Position numbers and translations under genes: made by a program
The notes under the pieces: generated by a model
Database searches by the model: none
Told to the model about the DNA's origin: nothing
The model's input: only the letters and a program-made list of their open reading frames with translations
From: Aegilops tauschii subsp. strangulata
Lineage: Eukaryota > Streptophyta > Magnoliopsida > Poales > Poaceae
Direction of reading: 5' to 3'
Assembly: GCF_002575655.3 (NCBI RefSeq)
Contig: NC_053037.3
Location: 323,109,294-323,173,293 of the forward strand
DNA length: 64,000 nucleotides
In this document: piece after piece, positions 1-9,754 of the stretch
Position numbering within the stretch: the first letter of the stretch is position 1
Layout of the letters: each line of letters starts with the position of its first letter

Positions 1-689
1 CTAGGTGGCGTGAGTTGTGAAACAATTCCACATTGTTTTTAATGAAGGCCAAACTCATAGTTCAAATGTTCACCTCCACGATCAGATAATAGAAACTTTA
101 TTTGCTTGTTACGATGATTCTACACTTCACTCTGAAATTCTTTAAACTTTTCAAATGTTTCAGACTTGTGTTTCATTAAGTAAACATACCCATATCTACT
201 CAAATCATCTGTGAAGGTCAGAAAATAATGATACCCGTCGCGTGCCTTAACACTCATCGGACCGCATACATCAGTATGTATTATTTCCAGTAAGTCATAG
301 GCTCGCTCCATTGTTCCGGAGAACGGAGTTTTAGTCATCTTGCCCATGAGGCATGGTTCACAAGTATCAAATGATTCATAATCAAGTGATTCCAAAAGTC
401 CATCCACATGGAGTTTCTTCATGCGCTTTACACAAATATGACCTAAACGGCAGTGCCACAAATATGTTGCACTATCATTATCAACTCTGCATCTTTTGGC
501 ATCAATATTATGAATATGTGTATAACTACAATCGAGATTCAACAAGAATAGACCACTCTTCAAGGGTGCATGACCATAAAAGATATTACTCATATAAATA
601 GAAAAACCATTATTCTCTGATTTAAATGAATAACCATCTCGTACTAAACAAGATCCAGATATAATGTTCATGCTCAATGCTGGCACCAA
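1..689 (-). pseudogene. Copia GAG-pre-integrase and integrase N-terminal part
   Basis: The frame continues from protease into the GAG-pre-integrase domain. Its zinc ligands are visible: HCRLGH and CEPC, near 455 and 355. The integrase core follows, with the first catalytic Asp in HTDVCGPM. After the stop at 120-122 a shifted frame to position 1 still reads the second catalytic Asp context (SDRGGE near 93). The rest of integrase, reverse transcriptase and RNase H lie outside the window. Both visible catalytic Asp residues are intact here, unlike the second copy at 48295-48726. Confidence 0.8.
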
Positions 690-1585
690 CTAACAACTAT
701 TCAGGTCTAAAACTAATCCCGAAGGTAGATGTAGAGGTAGCGTGCCGACGGTAATCACATCGATCTTGGAACCATTCCCGACGCGCATCGTCAGCTCGTC
801 CTTAGCCAATCTTTCTTTAATCCATAGCTCATGTTTTGAGTTACAAATATGAGCAATTGAACCAGTATCAAATACCCAGGTGTTACTACGAGCACTTGTA
901 AGGTACACATCAATAACATGTATATCAAATATACCTTTGTTCACTTTTCTATCCTTCTTATCCGCCAAGTATTTGGGGCAGTTCCGCTTCATGTGACCAG
1001 TCCCTTTGCAGTAGAAGCACTCAGTTTTAGGCTTGGGTCCAACTTTGGGCTTCTTCTCGGGAGTGGCAACTTGCTTGCCATTCTTCTTGAAGTTCCCTTT
1101 CTTTCCCTTGCCCTTTTTCTTGAAACTAGTGGTCTTGTTAACCATCAACACTTGATGCTCCTTATTGATTTCTACCTCCGCGGCCTTAAGCATTGTGAAG
1201 AGCTCGGGAATTGTTTTGTTCATCTCTTGCATATTGTAGTTCATCACGAAGCCTTTGTAGCTTAGTGGCAGTTATTGAAGAACACTGTCAATAAAACAAT
1301 CAACGGAAGATCAACTCCCAGCTGAGTCGAGTGATTATAATGCCCAGAAATTTTGAGTATGTGTTCACTGACATAATTGTTCTCCTCCATCTTGTAGTTA
1401 TAGAACTTGTTGGAGACTTCATATCTCTCAACCCGGGCATTTGCTTGAAATATTAACTTCAACTCTTGGAACATCTCATATGCTCCATGATGTCCGAAAT
1501 GTCTTTGAAGTCCCGGTTCTAATCCGTAAAGCATGGCACACTGAACTATCGAGTAGTCATCAGATCGAGCTTGCCAGACGTTCAA
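690..1585 (-). pseudogene. Copia gag and protease, frameshifted
   Basis: Two overlapping reading frames encode one ancestral product. The first (1585-1262) is the capsid-like UBN2-type gag part. It loses frame near 1290 and is missing the segment that the second copy retains. The second (1247-690) carries a Lys-rich linker and a CCHC zinc knuckle (CFYCKGTGHMKRNC near 1018-977, ligands intact). A retropepsin motif WVFDTG follows near 880, with the catalytic Asp intact. In a working element gag forms the particle and packages RNA, and the protease processes the polyprotein. The frameshift and the missing N-terminus make this copy non-functional on its own. Confidence 0.8.
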
Positions 1586-2423
1586 AACATCAGCTTTTGC
1601 TCCTGTAGCAGGACTTTCACCTAGCGTGTGTAGGATCGAAAGTATGTCTAGAGGGGGGTGATTAGACTACTTGACCAAATAAAAATCTAGCCTTTTCCCA
1701 ATTTTATGTCTTGGTAGATTTTAGCAACTTAGCACAAGTCAAGCAATCAACCTACACATGCAAATCTAAGAGTATAGCAGCGGAATGTAAATCATTGCAT
1801 ATGAAGGTAAAGGGAGGAGTTTGGAGGGAGCAAACGCAATGTAGACAAGGAGATTTTTGGCGTGGTTCCGATAGGTGGTGCTCGTACATCCACGTTGATG
1901 GAGACTTTAACCCACGAAGGGTAACAGTTGCGCGAGTCCACGGAGGGCTCCACCCATGAAGGGTCCACGAAGAAGCAACCTTGTCTATCCCACCATGGCC
2001 ATCGCCCATGAAGGACTTGCCTCACTTGGGTAGATCTTCACGAAGTAGGCAATCTCGTTGCCCTTACAAACTCCTTGGTTCAACTCCACAATATTGACGG
2101 AGGCTCCCAAGTGACACCTAACCAATCTAGGAGACACCACTCTCCAAAAGGTAATAGATGGTGTGTTGATGATGAACTCCTTGCTCTTGTGCTTCAAATG
2201 ATAGTCTCCCCAACACTCAACGCTCTCCCACAGATTTGGATTTTGTGGAAAGATGATTTGAGTGGAAAGCAACTTGGGGAAGGCTAGAGATCATGATTCT
2301 TGTGGTTGGAATGGAATATCTTGGTCTCAACACATGTGTAGGTGGTTCTCTCTCAGAAAATGAATGGTAGAAGTCTAGCACGTTCTGATAGCTCTCTCCT
2401 CGAATGGAGGAAGGGTGGAGGGG

Positions 2424-2431
2424 TATATATA
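2424..2431 (-). promoter_or_regulatory. TATA box of the LTR at 1629-3282
   Basis: TATATATA lies in a GC-rich context, read on the minus strand. It is about 850 bp into the LTR, where a U3/R boundary would be plausible. The dyad-motif array lies immediately upstream on the transcribed strand. Confidence 0.5.
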
Positions 2432-2472
2432 GCCCCCACACAAAATCTAACCGTTACACACAATTTACCAAA

Positions 2473-2935
2473 CTCGGTGGGACCGAATCATGAAACTCGG
2501 TCGGACCAATTTAGTTCAAAATGTGAACGTTAGGCTTTTCGGTGGGACCGACAAGTCAACTCGGTGAGACCGATTTCATTAGGGTTAGGGCATAACGTAA
2601 TCTCGGTGAAACCGATCACATAAACTCGGTGAGACCGGTTTCTGTAATAGGCAAACAGAGAGTTGGTCAGGCAAACTTGGTGGGACTGATCGCTCATTTC
2701 GGTGAGATAGAAACGTTATGAAAAGGAAACAGAGAGTTTGGATTGCGAACTCGGTGGGACCGATCGCTCATCTCGGTTAGACCGAAACGTTACGAAGGGA
2801 AACATAGAGTTTGCAATCCCATCTCGGTGGGACCGAGATCCCTATTAGTGAGACCGAACTGATTAGGGTTTCTGGCTATGGCTATGTCAAATGAACTCGG
2901 TGGCGCCGGATAGATCAAATCGGTGGGGCCGAGTT
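2473..2935. repeat. Array of ~14 dyad motifs TCGGTGRGACCGA in U3
   Basis: About 14 copies of a 13-bp motif, consensus TCGGTGGGACCGA or TCGGTGAGACCGA, are spread over ~460 bp at irregular 15-55 bp spacing. Each is itself an imperfect palindrome (TCGGT, 3-base centre, ACCGA). Copies begin near 2475, 2496, 2538, 2561, 2603, 2625, 2677, 2699, 2751, 2774, 2824, 2845, 2896 and 2920. Several are degenerate. The array sits just upstream of the TATA box in transcription orientation. Confidence 0.85.
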
Positions 2936-3282
2936 TGACTTTTGGTTTGGGACATATGTGGATATGAGAAAGTGGTTGAGGGCTTTTGGAGCATATCACT
3001 AAGCATTTTGAGCAAGCAAGCCATTAATCAACACCTCATCCCCTTTTAATTGTATTGGCTTTTCCTATAGACTCAATGCGATCTTGGATCACTATAATGA
3101 AAATGTAGAGTCTTGAGCTTTTTGCCAACATGTGTCCTTAGCATTTTGAGGGGTCCACATTCCTAGTCCATGCCATGCCAATCATTGAACTTTCCGAAAT
3201 GATCATCTTGAAAGAGCATTAGTTCAATGAGCTATATGTTGTTAGGAATTACCAAAACCACACAGGGATAGTTGCACTTTCA

Positions 3283-3811
3283 ATCTCCCCCTTTTTGGTA
3301 ATTGATGACAACATATAGATCAAAACTTCAACAAATGATAATAAGATTGAAATACATCGTCGCTTTGAGAAGTGTGTGATAAGCAAGAGCTCCCCCTAAA
3401 TTTGTGCATTATTTAAAATTTTCTTTTGAATGCAAATGCACAATCGATTAGGATCATGGGTTACTCTTCCATGTCACATACATCTTGGTGGAGCGCTCAA
3501 AATGATAGAAAATAAAATATGCACTCATCACCAAGGCAAAGTGAATGATCATACATGAGAGATAAATAATAGCAGCAATAAGCACAAGCATTAAAGTATG
3601 ATATGATCAAACACATGATCAACCAAGTATCTCACACACAAAAACATAAAGTATCATCCAAGCAAGCACACAAATAAGTGTCAACCAAATAGCAAAAGAG
3701 ATAGCAAAAAGAAGCAAGCACTCTCTCTCGAAGCCTATGGTCTATACACTTTCTCCCCCTTTGGCAACAAGTTACCAAAAAGCTCGAAAATGCATAGTGC
3801 TATGCGTCTCT
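3283..3811 (-). other. 3' untranslated internal region of the same element
   Basis: This AT-rich stretch lies between the polypurine tract and the decayed ORF. I see no coding frame. It is rich in short A-rich repeats (AAGCAAGCACA-like). Confidence 0.5.
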
Positions 3812-5734
3812 CTAGGCTTGATCTTCGGGAGGAGGCGTTGAGAGGACTCCAAGGACGAATGCATCTGTTGAAGTTGTTGGAGTTGGTGGAGTGGCAACTG
3901 GAGGAGCTGCTGATGCTGTGGCTGCAGGTGCTGATGTAGTCGCTCTTGTGTCAGTCACTGGCACTTCAGCAGATCTCTGTCCTCTTGGCACACTTTGAAA
4001 GGCATCTGTGGTAGCCTGCCCTTTCCTCTCCTCAGCTTCTTCCTGGATCTGCTCAACTGCTGTCTGCATCTCTGTCACCTTCAAATCAAGATCATAAAAT
4101 TTAGGTTCAATGATCCTCTCCAGGCTTTCTTGGTTCTGAGTCAGGGTGGCCAGTCCTTTCTCAATCCTCAAGGTGGCTTGAATCAGATATCCAAGTTGAT
4201 CTTGCTTAGATTTGAGAAATACTTGAGAGGCTTCTTCAGCACTTGGCATCTTTGCTGCTTTCCCAGCTTTAGCTTTCTCTCTCTTCTCCTAAGCCTCTAC
4301 AGATGTGGGGTCTTCAGCATCCATGACAACTGTGTTGTCCTCGAAATCAGGCCTCAAGGGAAGATGTTCCTTGTCCAATAAATATGTTCATGTGCCCATC
4401 TTGGAGTTGATGAGCATTTGGATGTGTGGAGCATACCCACATGACATCTTTTGATCTGCAGCTGTCCTCTTGATTGTCTCAACAATCAGACTCATCACCT
4501 TGAACTTTTGGGGCACATCAAACAACTGCAACAAGTTAATGGAATGGCCTCTGATCATTCTATGATGTCCTGACTTGGGCAATAAGGTATGCCTCAAGAT
4601 AGTGTTGATGGTGGTCAGGCCAGACAATAGATAGTACACAGAGCCTAGCCTGTGAGTTTACAGGGCTTTGTCAGGAATCTCCTTGTACATGTTAGCCATG
4701 GAGCTGTGATCCTTCTTCTTCTTGGCATATACATCTATGTCATCTTCATGCTCTGCAGGGGCATTGATCAGTTTGGCCCATACAGCAACTATCGATTGGT
4801 ACCTAGTACCCTCAGACATCAAGACAATTCTGCCATCGGGATAGAAATGTGCTGTCGAGTAGAATTGCATGATGAGTTCATCATTCCACTTGGTCAACTT
4901 CTGACCCACAAACTTGTCCACTCCACATAGCCTGAAGCTCTCATGCACTCCTGGAAAGTGGTCTTCATTGTTGTCAATATATTTTCAATCTTCCCACTTC
5001 ATATCACAAACAATTGGCTTCTTATCAAGCAAAAAGTCTCATAGAAGTCTTGCTGCTCCTTGGTGTGGAACCTATAATCCACAACAGTCCTTCTCCTCAC
5101 AGCATATGGATCAGATTCTCTCCATAGTGTGAGACCTGCATCTTTTCTGATCTTCATGTTCTCTGCCACTGGATGATTGTCACCATGGTCAGGGATCTTT
5201 GGCCTGAGCTTCCTAAGCACTTGGGCTTCAGCATCTTCTTCTTCTTCAACTTCAGTCTCAGGCACTGGGGCCTTGTTCTTCTCAACAGCTGGTATATTCC
5301 TTGTGCTCCTCTTTGGTGCAGTCTTAGGAGATGGAGCAGAAGCTTTGGGGGCTGTCTTGGGCTTAGAAGGGGCAGCCCTAGACTTGATGGCATCCCCCAT
5401 CAGCTTTTGAGACTTGGGTGCTGGTGCAGCATCCTCTTCCTCTTCTTCTTCATCAGATGAGTGGTTCTCAAATTCTGCCATGGGATCTAATTTCTTGCAC
5501 CATCTCCCTCTCTTCCTTTCCTTCTTCCTCTTGCCCTCACCAGTAGCCTCTCCACCAGTTGATTTGGAAGTTTCAAGTGTGGAGGCTCTGGCTTTTGACA
5601 TGGGCACTCTCTTTGCAGGAGCTCTCTTCTGCATACCAGGCTTGGTGGATTCAGCTGTGCCAAACTCTTTCTTGACAACCTTTTTCTTGGAGCTCACCTC
5701 CTCCTCAGCAGCCACATAGTCTTCATCTTCAGAC
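3812..5734 (-). pseudogene. Decayed extra ORF of the LTR element (plant-transposon-protein type)
   Basis: One ancestral protein is spread over the frames 5715-4999, 4948-4658, 4639-4388 and 4249-3812. It begins with a basic and acidic low-complexity N-terminus (Lys/Ser/Ala-rich, runs of Glu). A globular middle follows (DYRFHTKEQQDFYET ... DHFPGVHESFRLCGVDKFVG), then a glutamine/alanine-rich coiled-coil-like C-terminus ending ...LGVLSTPPPEDQA. It resembles the uncharacterised 'putative plant transposon protein' domain found in many grass LTR elements; that name is from memory. It is broken by a frameshift near 5005 and stops near 4975, 4655, 4386 and 4288. Its place just upstream of the 3' LTR matches an additional ORF of a non-autonomous or env-position type. 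The function is unknown. Confidence 0.7.
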
Positions 5735-5760
5735 TCAGAATTTTTCTTCCTCCTCTGCCA

Positions 5761-5834
5761 GATCTAGGGCAGCTGGTCGTGTAGCAGCAGCAGCATCGCG
5801 TGCGAGATCTAGGGCAGCTGGTCGTGTAGCAGCG
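5761..5834 (-). repeat. 45-bp tandem duplication coding 15-residue repeats
   Basis: The segment starting gatctagggcagctggtcgt occurs at 5761 and again at 5806. In the minus-strand frame 5965-5735 it encodes AATRPAALDLARDAA-type repeats. It lies just upstream of the decayed ORF and is probably part of its N-terminal region. Confidence 0.6.
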
Positions 5835-7502
5835 TCAGGTGAGGCTACCCTGAGCCGCCAGCCACCACCGGCCAAACAGCCGCCCCGCCTCCCGCGTCCG
5901 GTGGTGCGCCGCCCTGCCCGCACCGAAACCACTCCCCACCGCAGGTCCACCGCCGCCCCGGTCATCCCTCTAGGCCCCCCATGCCAAGATTTTTCTCCGG
6001 AGATCCCCAGACCACCACCCCACCATCGCCGGCAACCACCGCTCCCACCCTGAACCCTAGGATAGATACTGGGGTACCTCTCCGGCGAGCCCCCTCCCCG
6101 CTGCGACTAAAGTGTAGCTAAATCGGAGGAGCATCGCAAGCGTGAGCAAGAGCGAGAGCAGCAGCAAGAGCAAGAGCAGACCAAGCAGGGGACCGAGAGC
6201 AAGAGCAGAGCAGCAGCGCGAGCGAGAGCTAAAGCAGCAACAGCTCCTACTAATGTGGACGTCGCCGCCGAGGGAGCGACGCCGTGGAGGAAGTGGCCGG
6301 CACCGCCGCCGTGGATGGAGCCGCGCCGTGTCGGCTCGGGACCGAGCGCCGGCAACACCGTGAGATCGAATCAACAAGAAAATGCGGCGATTAGTGTACA
6401 ACCTCTTTGGTGGTGCCGATTAGGCCTCAGCTTCATCCGAGGAAACGGTGATGATGATGCTCTTCCAGTGGTGTAGGTGAAGACGATGCTGTGGGAATGG
6501 AGGTGGCGCGAAAGACGAGGGGAACATCGGGGCAGCTCCTTGGAGGTGGAGGACGGGGTGGCTGAACCGGCGGGACGACGAGATCAACGAAGGATCCTCA
6601 TCCGGTACGGTGGATGAGGGACGTCGAGGTGTTGCTGTGGACGACGTCGTCAGGGAAGAGGCTCCGGCTGGGTGGCGGACGGAGGAGGGTGTGGGGCTTC
6701 GCCGGTTTTCGCGGCCTCGGTGTACGAATGGGTGGGCGGATGGGATGGGAGTGGGGAACCATGGCTTAGGGATGCACCTGTTCGAAATGTGGGGTACGTT
6801 ACGAAAGTACCCCCACCGATTTGAGCTAGGTGGTTCTTTCGGTTTAGGGGTTTCACGGGCATTTCGCGTGTCGGGATTTCACAGGAGGTGGGAGTTTTCG
6901 CGCGCGTTGTAATTTTGGAATAGCAAGGCACGGGTTGAGATGGAGGGAGTTGTCGGAGCACAACGAGACAAAGATATATCTTAAATATTTCGGGAAAACA
7001 AGGCGCGGGTTGAAGAGGCGGGAGTTTCGCAGCACGATAGAGAGAGACGCTAGCTTGAAATTTCGGCATAACAAGGCGCGGCTTGAAATTTCGGGAGAAC
7101 AAGCTTAACGTGTACCAAAAAAAGACAATTCACACCTCATCACTAGAGAGAGCCATGTCCCGTTTTACTATATTACTAGAAATGCATTCAAATACAAAAA
7201 AAACTAAAAAAATCGGGACAACAAACATAACGTGTACGGTACCAAAACAATTTGCACTTCCCTCAACAATAAAAAAGAATGTGTGTTGTCTAGCATATGT
7301 ACTAAATTTGAGTAAATTCCTATATAAACGAACTACATGTACATACGATCTCAAATTCAAATATATGTATCCATTTTATGTTGAATTCAAATCATAGTAC
7401 ATGTATGCTCTAGCTAGATGTTCAGAATCTAAACCATGTATGATATACTACGTACAATGTGTTTAATAAGCACAACACACACACACACAAACACCATTTA
7501 GA
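5835..7502. other. Unassigned GC-rich then AT-rich stretch
   Basis: 5835-6780 is GC-rich with CGCC/GAGCAA runs; I found no convincing gene in it. 6791-6815 holds a small hairpin (GGGGTAC ... GTACCCC). 6900-7260 contains several diverged copies of a motif like TTTCGGGAAAACAAGGCGCG. 7110-7502 is AT-rich, with a short CA run near 7478. The boundary between the LTR element on the left and older DNA could not be placed. Confidence 0.4.
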
Positions 7503-7872
7503 CTAGTAAGGTACACGTGCATTGCACGCATGAGATTTGGCAACCAAATTATGAATGAATACCACATTCTAGCATGTAAGCTTTGAGTCATATATGCATG
7601 ATGTAGAAGTTCGTTTAATTCTTATAGTTCATTTCATTCAAAATCATCTAGTTTTTATAAGAAAGCTAATCTATTTTAAGATTCATGGAATTGTGCCTTG
7701 TAAGGCATAAAGTAAAAACAAATAATGGCAAATCATGTAGAAAAACATTTGGGCAATTCTGATACGGAAGATTCTAGAACAAAGAAGAAGTGCTTGTGTT
7801 TTGAGGTTTGTGCATTATGCTTAAGTTCAACCATGGAGTCTTCTAGATTGTACATGTGACAAAATCCGGTGG
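7503..7872 (+). repeat. Left terminal inverted repeat
   Basis: It matches the reverse complement of 22252-22928 nearly base for base, except that the right arm carries a ~303-bp MITE. The site corresponding to that MITE (near 7675, agctaatct) is empty here. It includes the 13-bp dyad CGTGCATTGCACG near its tip. Confidence 0.85.
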
Positions 7873-8283
7873 AATCTAGATGATATCCAACGGCTAGTAG
7901 TGCTCAAATTTGCCATCTCTGCACCATCGGATTGGCCTCATCCAACGATCATCTTTCAAAGTTAAAGTTATCCGCACACTATATAAAAATATAAATTATA
8001 ATATATATAGGGGGTATAGAGATAGATATGTGATGGGAAAGCCACCCATCATCTCCAATTAGAATAGTGTGTCCATGCACGGATGCAATGTGGCCAAACG
8101 ATGTCTGCCATCGATATCACAAATTCAAATTAGTCTGACCTTGTTCAATGTGTACACAGTACAACATGCTCGTTTCCAAACCACACCGCACATATCTCAG
8201 TTATATTCATGCATGCATCGGTTTCAAACATCATGATCTCTTATTCAAATATTTGAATTCAACTTTACATTGATTATGACCTC
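7873..8283. other. Core of the TIR element, left part
   Basis: This is non-coding AT-rich DNA between the left TIR and the solo LTR. No ORF, RNA gene or repeat was recognised. Confidence 0.4.
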
Positions 8284-9667
8284 TGATAACCCACAAGTAT
8301 AGGGGATCGCAACAGTTTTCGAGGGTACAGTATTCTACCCAAATTTATTGATTCGACACAAGGGGAGCCAAAGAATATTCTCAAGTATTAGCAGTTGAGT
8401 TGTCAATTCAACCACACCTGGAAGACTTAATATCTGCAGCAAATTATTTAGTAGCAAAGTAGTATGGAAGTAACGGTAATGGTGGCGAAGGTAACAGTAG
8501 CAGTTTTGTAGTAATTGTAACAGTGGCAGCGGAAAAGTAACTAAGCAAAGATAAATATGTGAAAAGCTCGTAGGCATTGGATCAGTGATGGATAATTATG
8601 TCGGATGCGATTCGTCATGCAACAGTTATAACATAGGGTGACACAGAACTAGCTCCAGTTCATCAATGTAATGTAGGCATGTATTTCGAATATAGTCACA
8701 CGTGCTTATGGAAAAGAACTTACATGACATCTTTTGTCCTACCCTCCCGTGGCAGCGGGGTCCTATTGGAAACTAAGGGATATTAAGGCCTCCTTTTAAT
8801 AGAGTACCGGACCAAAGCATTAACACTTAGTGAATACATGAACTCCTCAAACTATGGTCATCACCGGGAGTGGTCCCGATTATTGTCACTTCGGGGTTAC
8901 CGGATCATAACACATAGTAGGTTACCATTGACTTGCAAGATAGGATCAAGAACTCACATATATTCATGAAAACATAATAGGTTCAGATCTGAAATCATGG
9001 CACTCGGGCCCTAGTGACAAGCATTAAGCATATCAAAGTCATAGCAACATCAATCTCAGAACATAATGGATACTAGGGATCAAACCCTAACAAAACTGAC
9101 TAGATTACATGGTAAATCTCATCCAACCCATCACCGTCCAGCAAGCCTACAATGGAATTACTCACGCACGGCGGTGAGCATAATGAAATTGGTGATGGAG
9201 GAAGGTTGATGATGACGACGGCGATGGATTCCCCTCCCCCGAGCCCCGAACGGACTCCAGATCAGCCCTCCCGAGAGAGATTAGGGCTTCGCGGCGGCTC
9301 CGTATCGTAAAACGCGATGAATCCTTCTCTCTGATTTTTTTCTCCCCGAACGTGAATATATAGAGTTGGAGTTGAGGTCGGTGGAGCCTCAGGGGGCCCA
9401 CGAGGCAGGGGGCGCGCCCCCACCCTCGTGGACAGGATGTGGGCCCCCTGGTGTTGATTCTTTCGCCAGTATTTTTTATATATTCCAAAAATATTCTCCG
9501 TGAAGTTTCAGGTCATTCTGAGAACTTTTATTTCTGCACAAAATAACACCATGGCAATTCTGCTGAAAACAGCGCCAGTCCGGGTTAGTTCCTTTCAAAT
9601 CATGCAAGTTAGAGTCCAAAACAAGGGCAAAAGTGTTTGGCAAAGTAGATACGATGGAGACGTATCA
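8284..9667 (-). mobile_element. Solo LTR, Athila-lineage Gypsy type
   Basis: The LTR starts TGATAACCCACAAG and ends GACGTATCA. It is almost the same as the LTR at 50884-52273. The flanks are acctc (8279-8283) and accac (9668-9672), a 5-bp duplication with one mismatch. No polypurine tract or internal sequence adjoins it, unlike the copy at 52274. This is what remains after recombination between the two LTRs of a full element. Confidence 0.85.
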
Positions 9668-9754
9668 ACCACACCTAATCTTTTACACCCACACAGTCGT
9701 CTCCTCTTTTATAATTGTACCACTAACTTTCTCCCGTGCATGCATGCACACACA

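Larger units (their letters stand above)
1..1628 (-). mobile_element. Copia (Angela/BARE/WIS-type) gag-pol fragment
   Basis: This is a minus-strand piece of a Ty1/Copia element running off the left edge. From right to left it reads gag, zinc knuckle, aspartic protease, GAG-pre-integrase and the start of integrase. It is collinear with the second Copia copy at 48424-50070, which continues into a recognisable BARE/Angela-type leader and LTR. The sequence stops abruptly at 1628, where the LTR of another element begins, so it was split by an insertion. The other half was not found in the window. Family assignment is by recognition of protein and leader sequence. Confidence 0.85.
1629..3282 (-). 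repeat. 3' LTR of an LTR retrotransposon (minus strand)
   Basis: In minus-strand orientation the LTR starts TGAAAGTGCAAC at 3282 and ends CGATCCTACA at 1629, so it has the expected TG...CA ends. A polypurine tract (AAAAAGGGGGAG) abuts it at about 3283-3297, which marks it as the 3' LTR. The element body therefore lies to the right. No partner LTR was found in the window. I recognise this as a common wheat LTR but will not name the family. Confidence 0.8.

Noticed and set aside
2473..2935. CRISPR-like array
   Set aside because: The spacing is irregular, the motifs are palindromic within an LTR, and the genome is eukaryotic.
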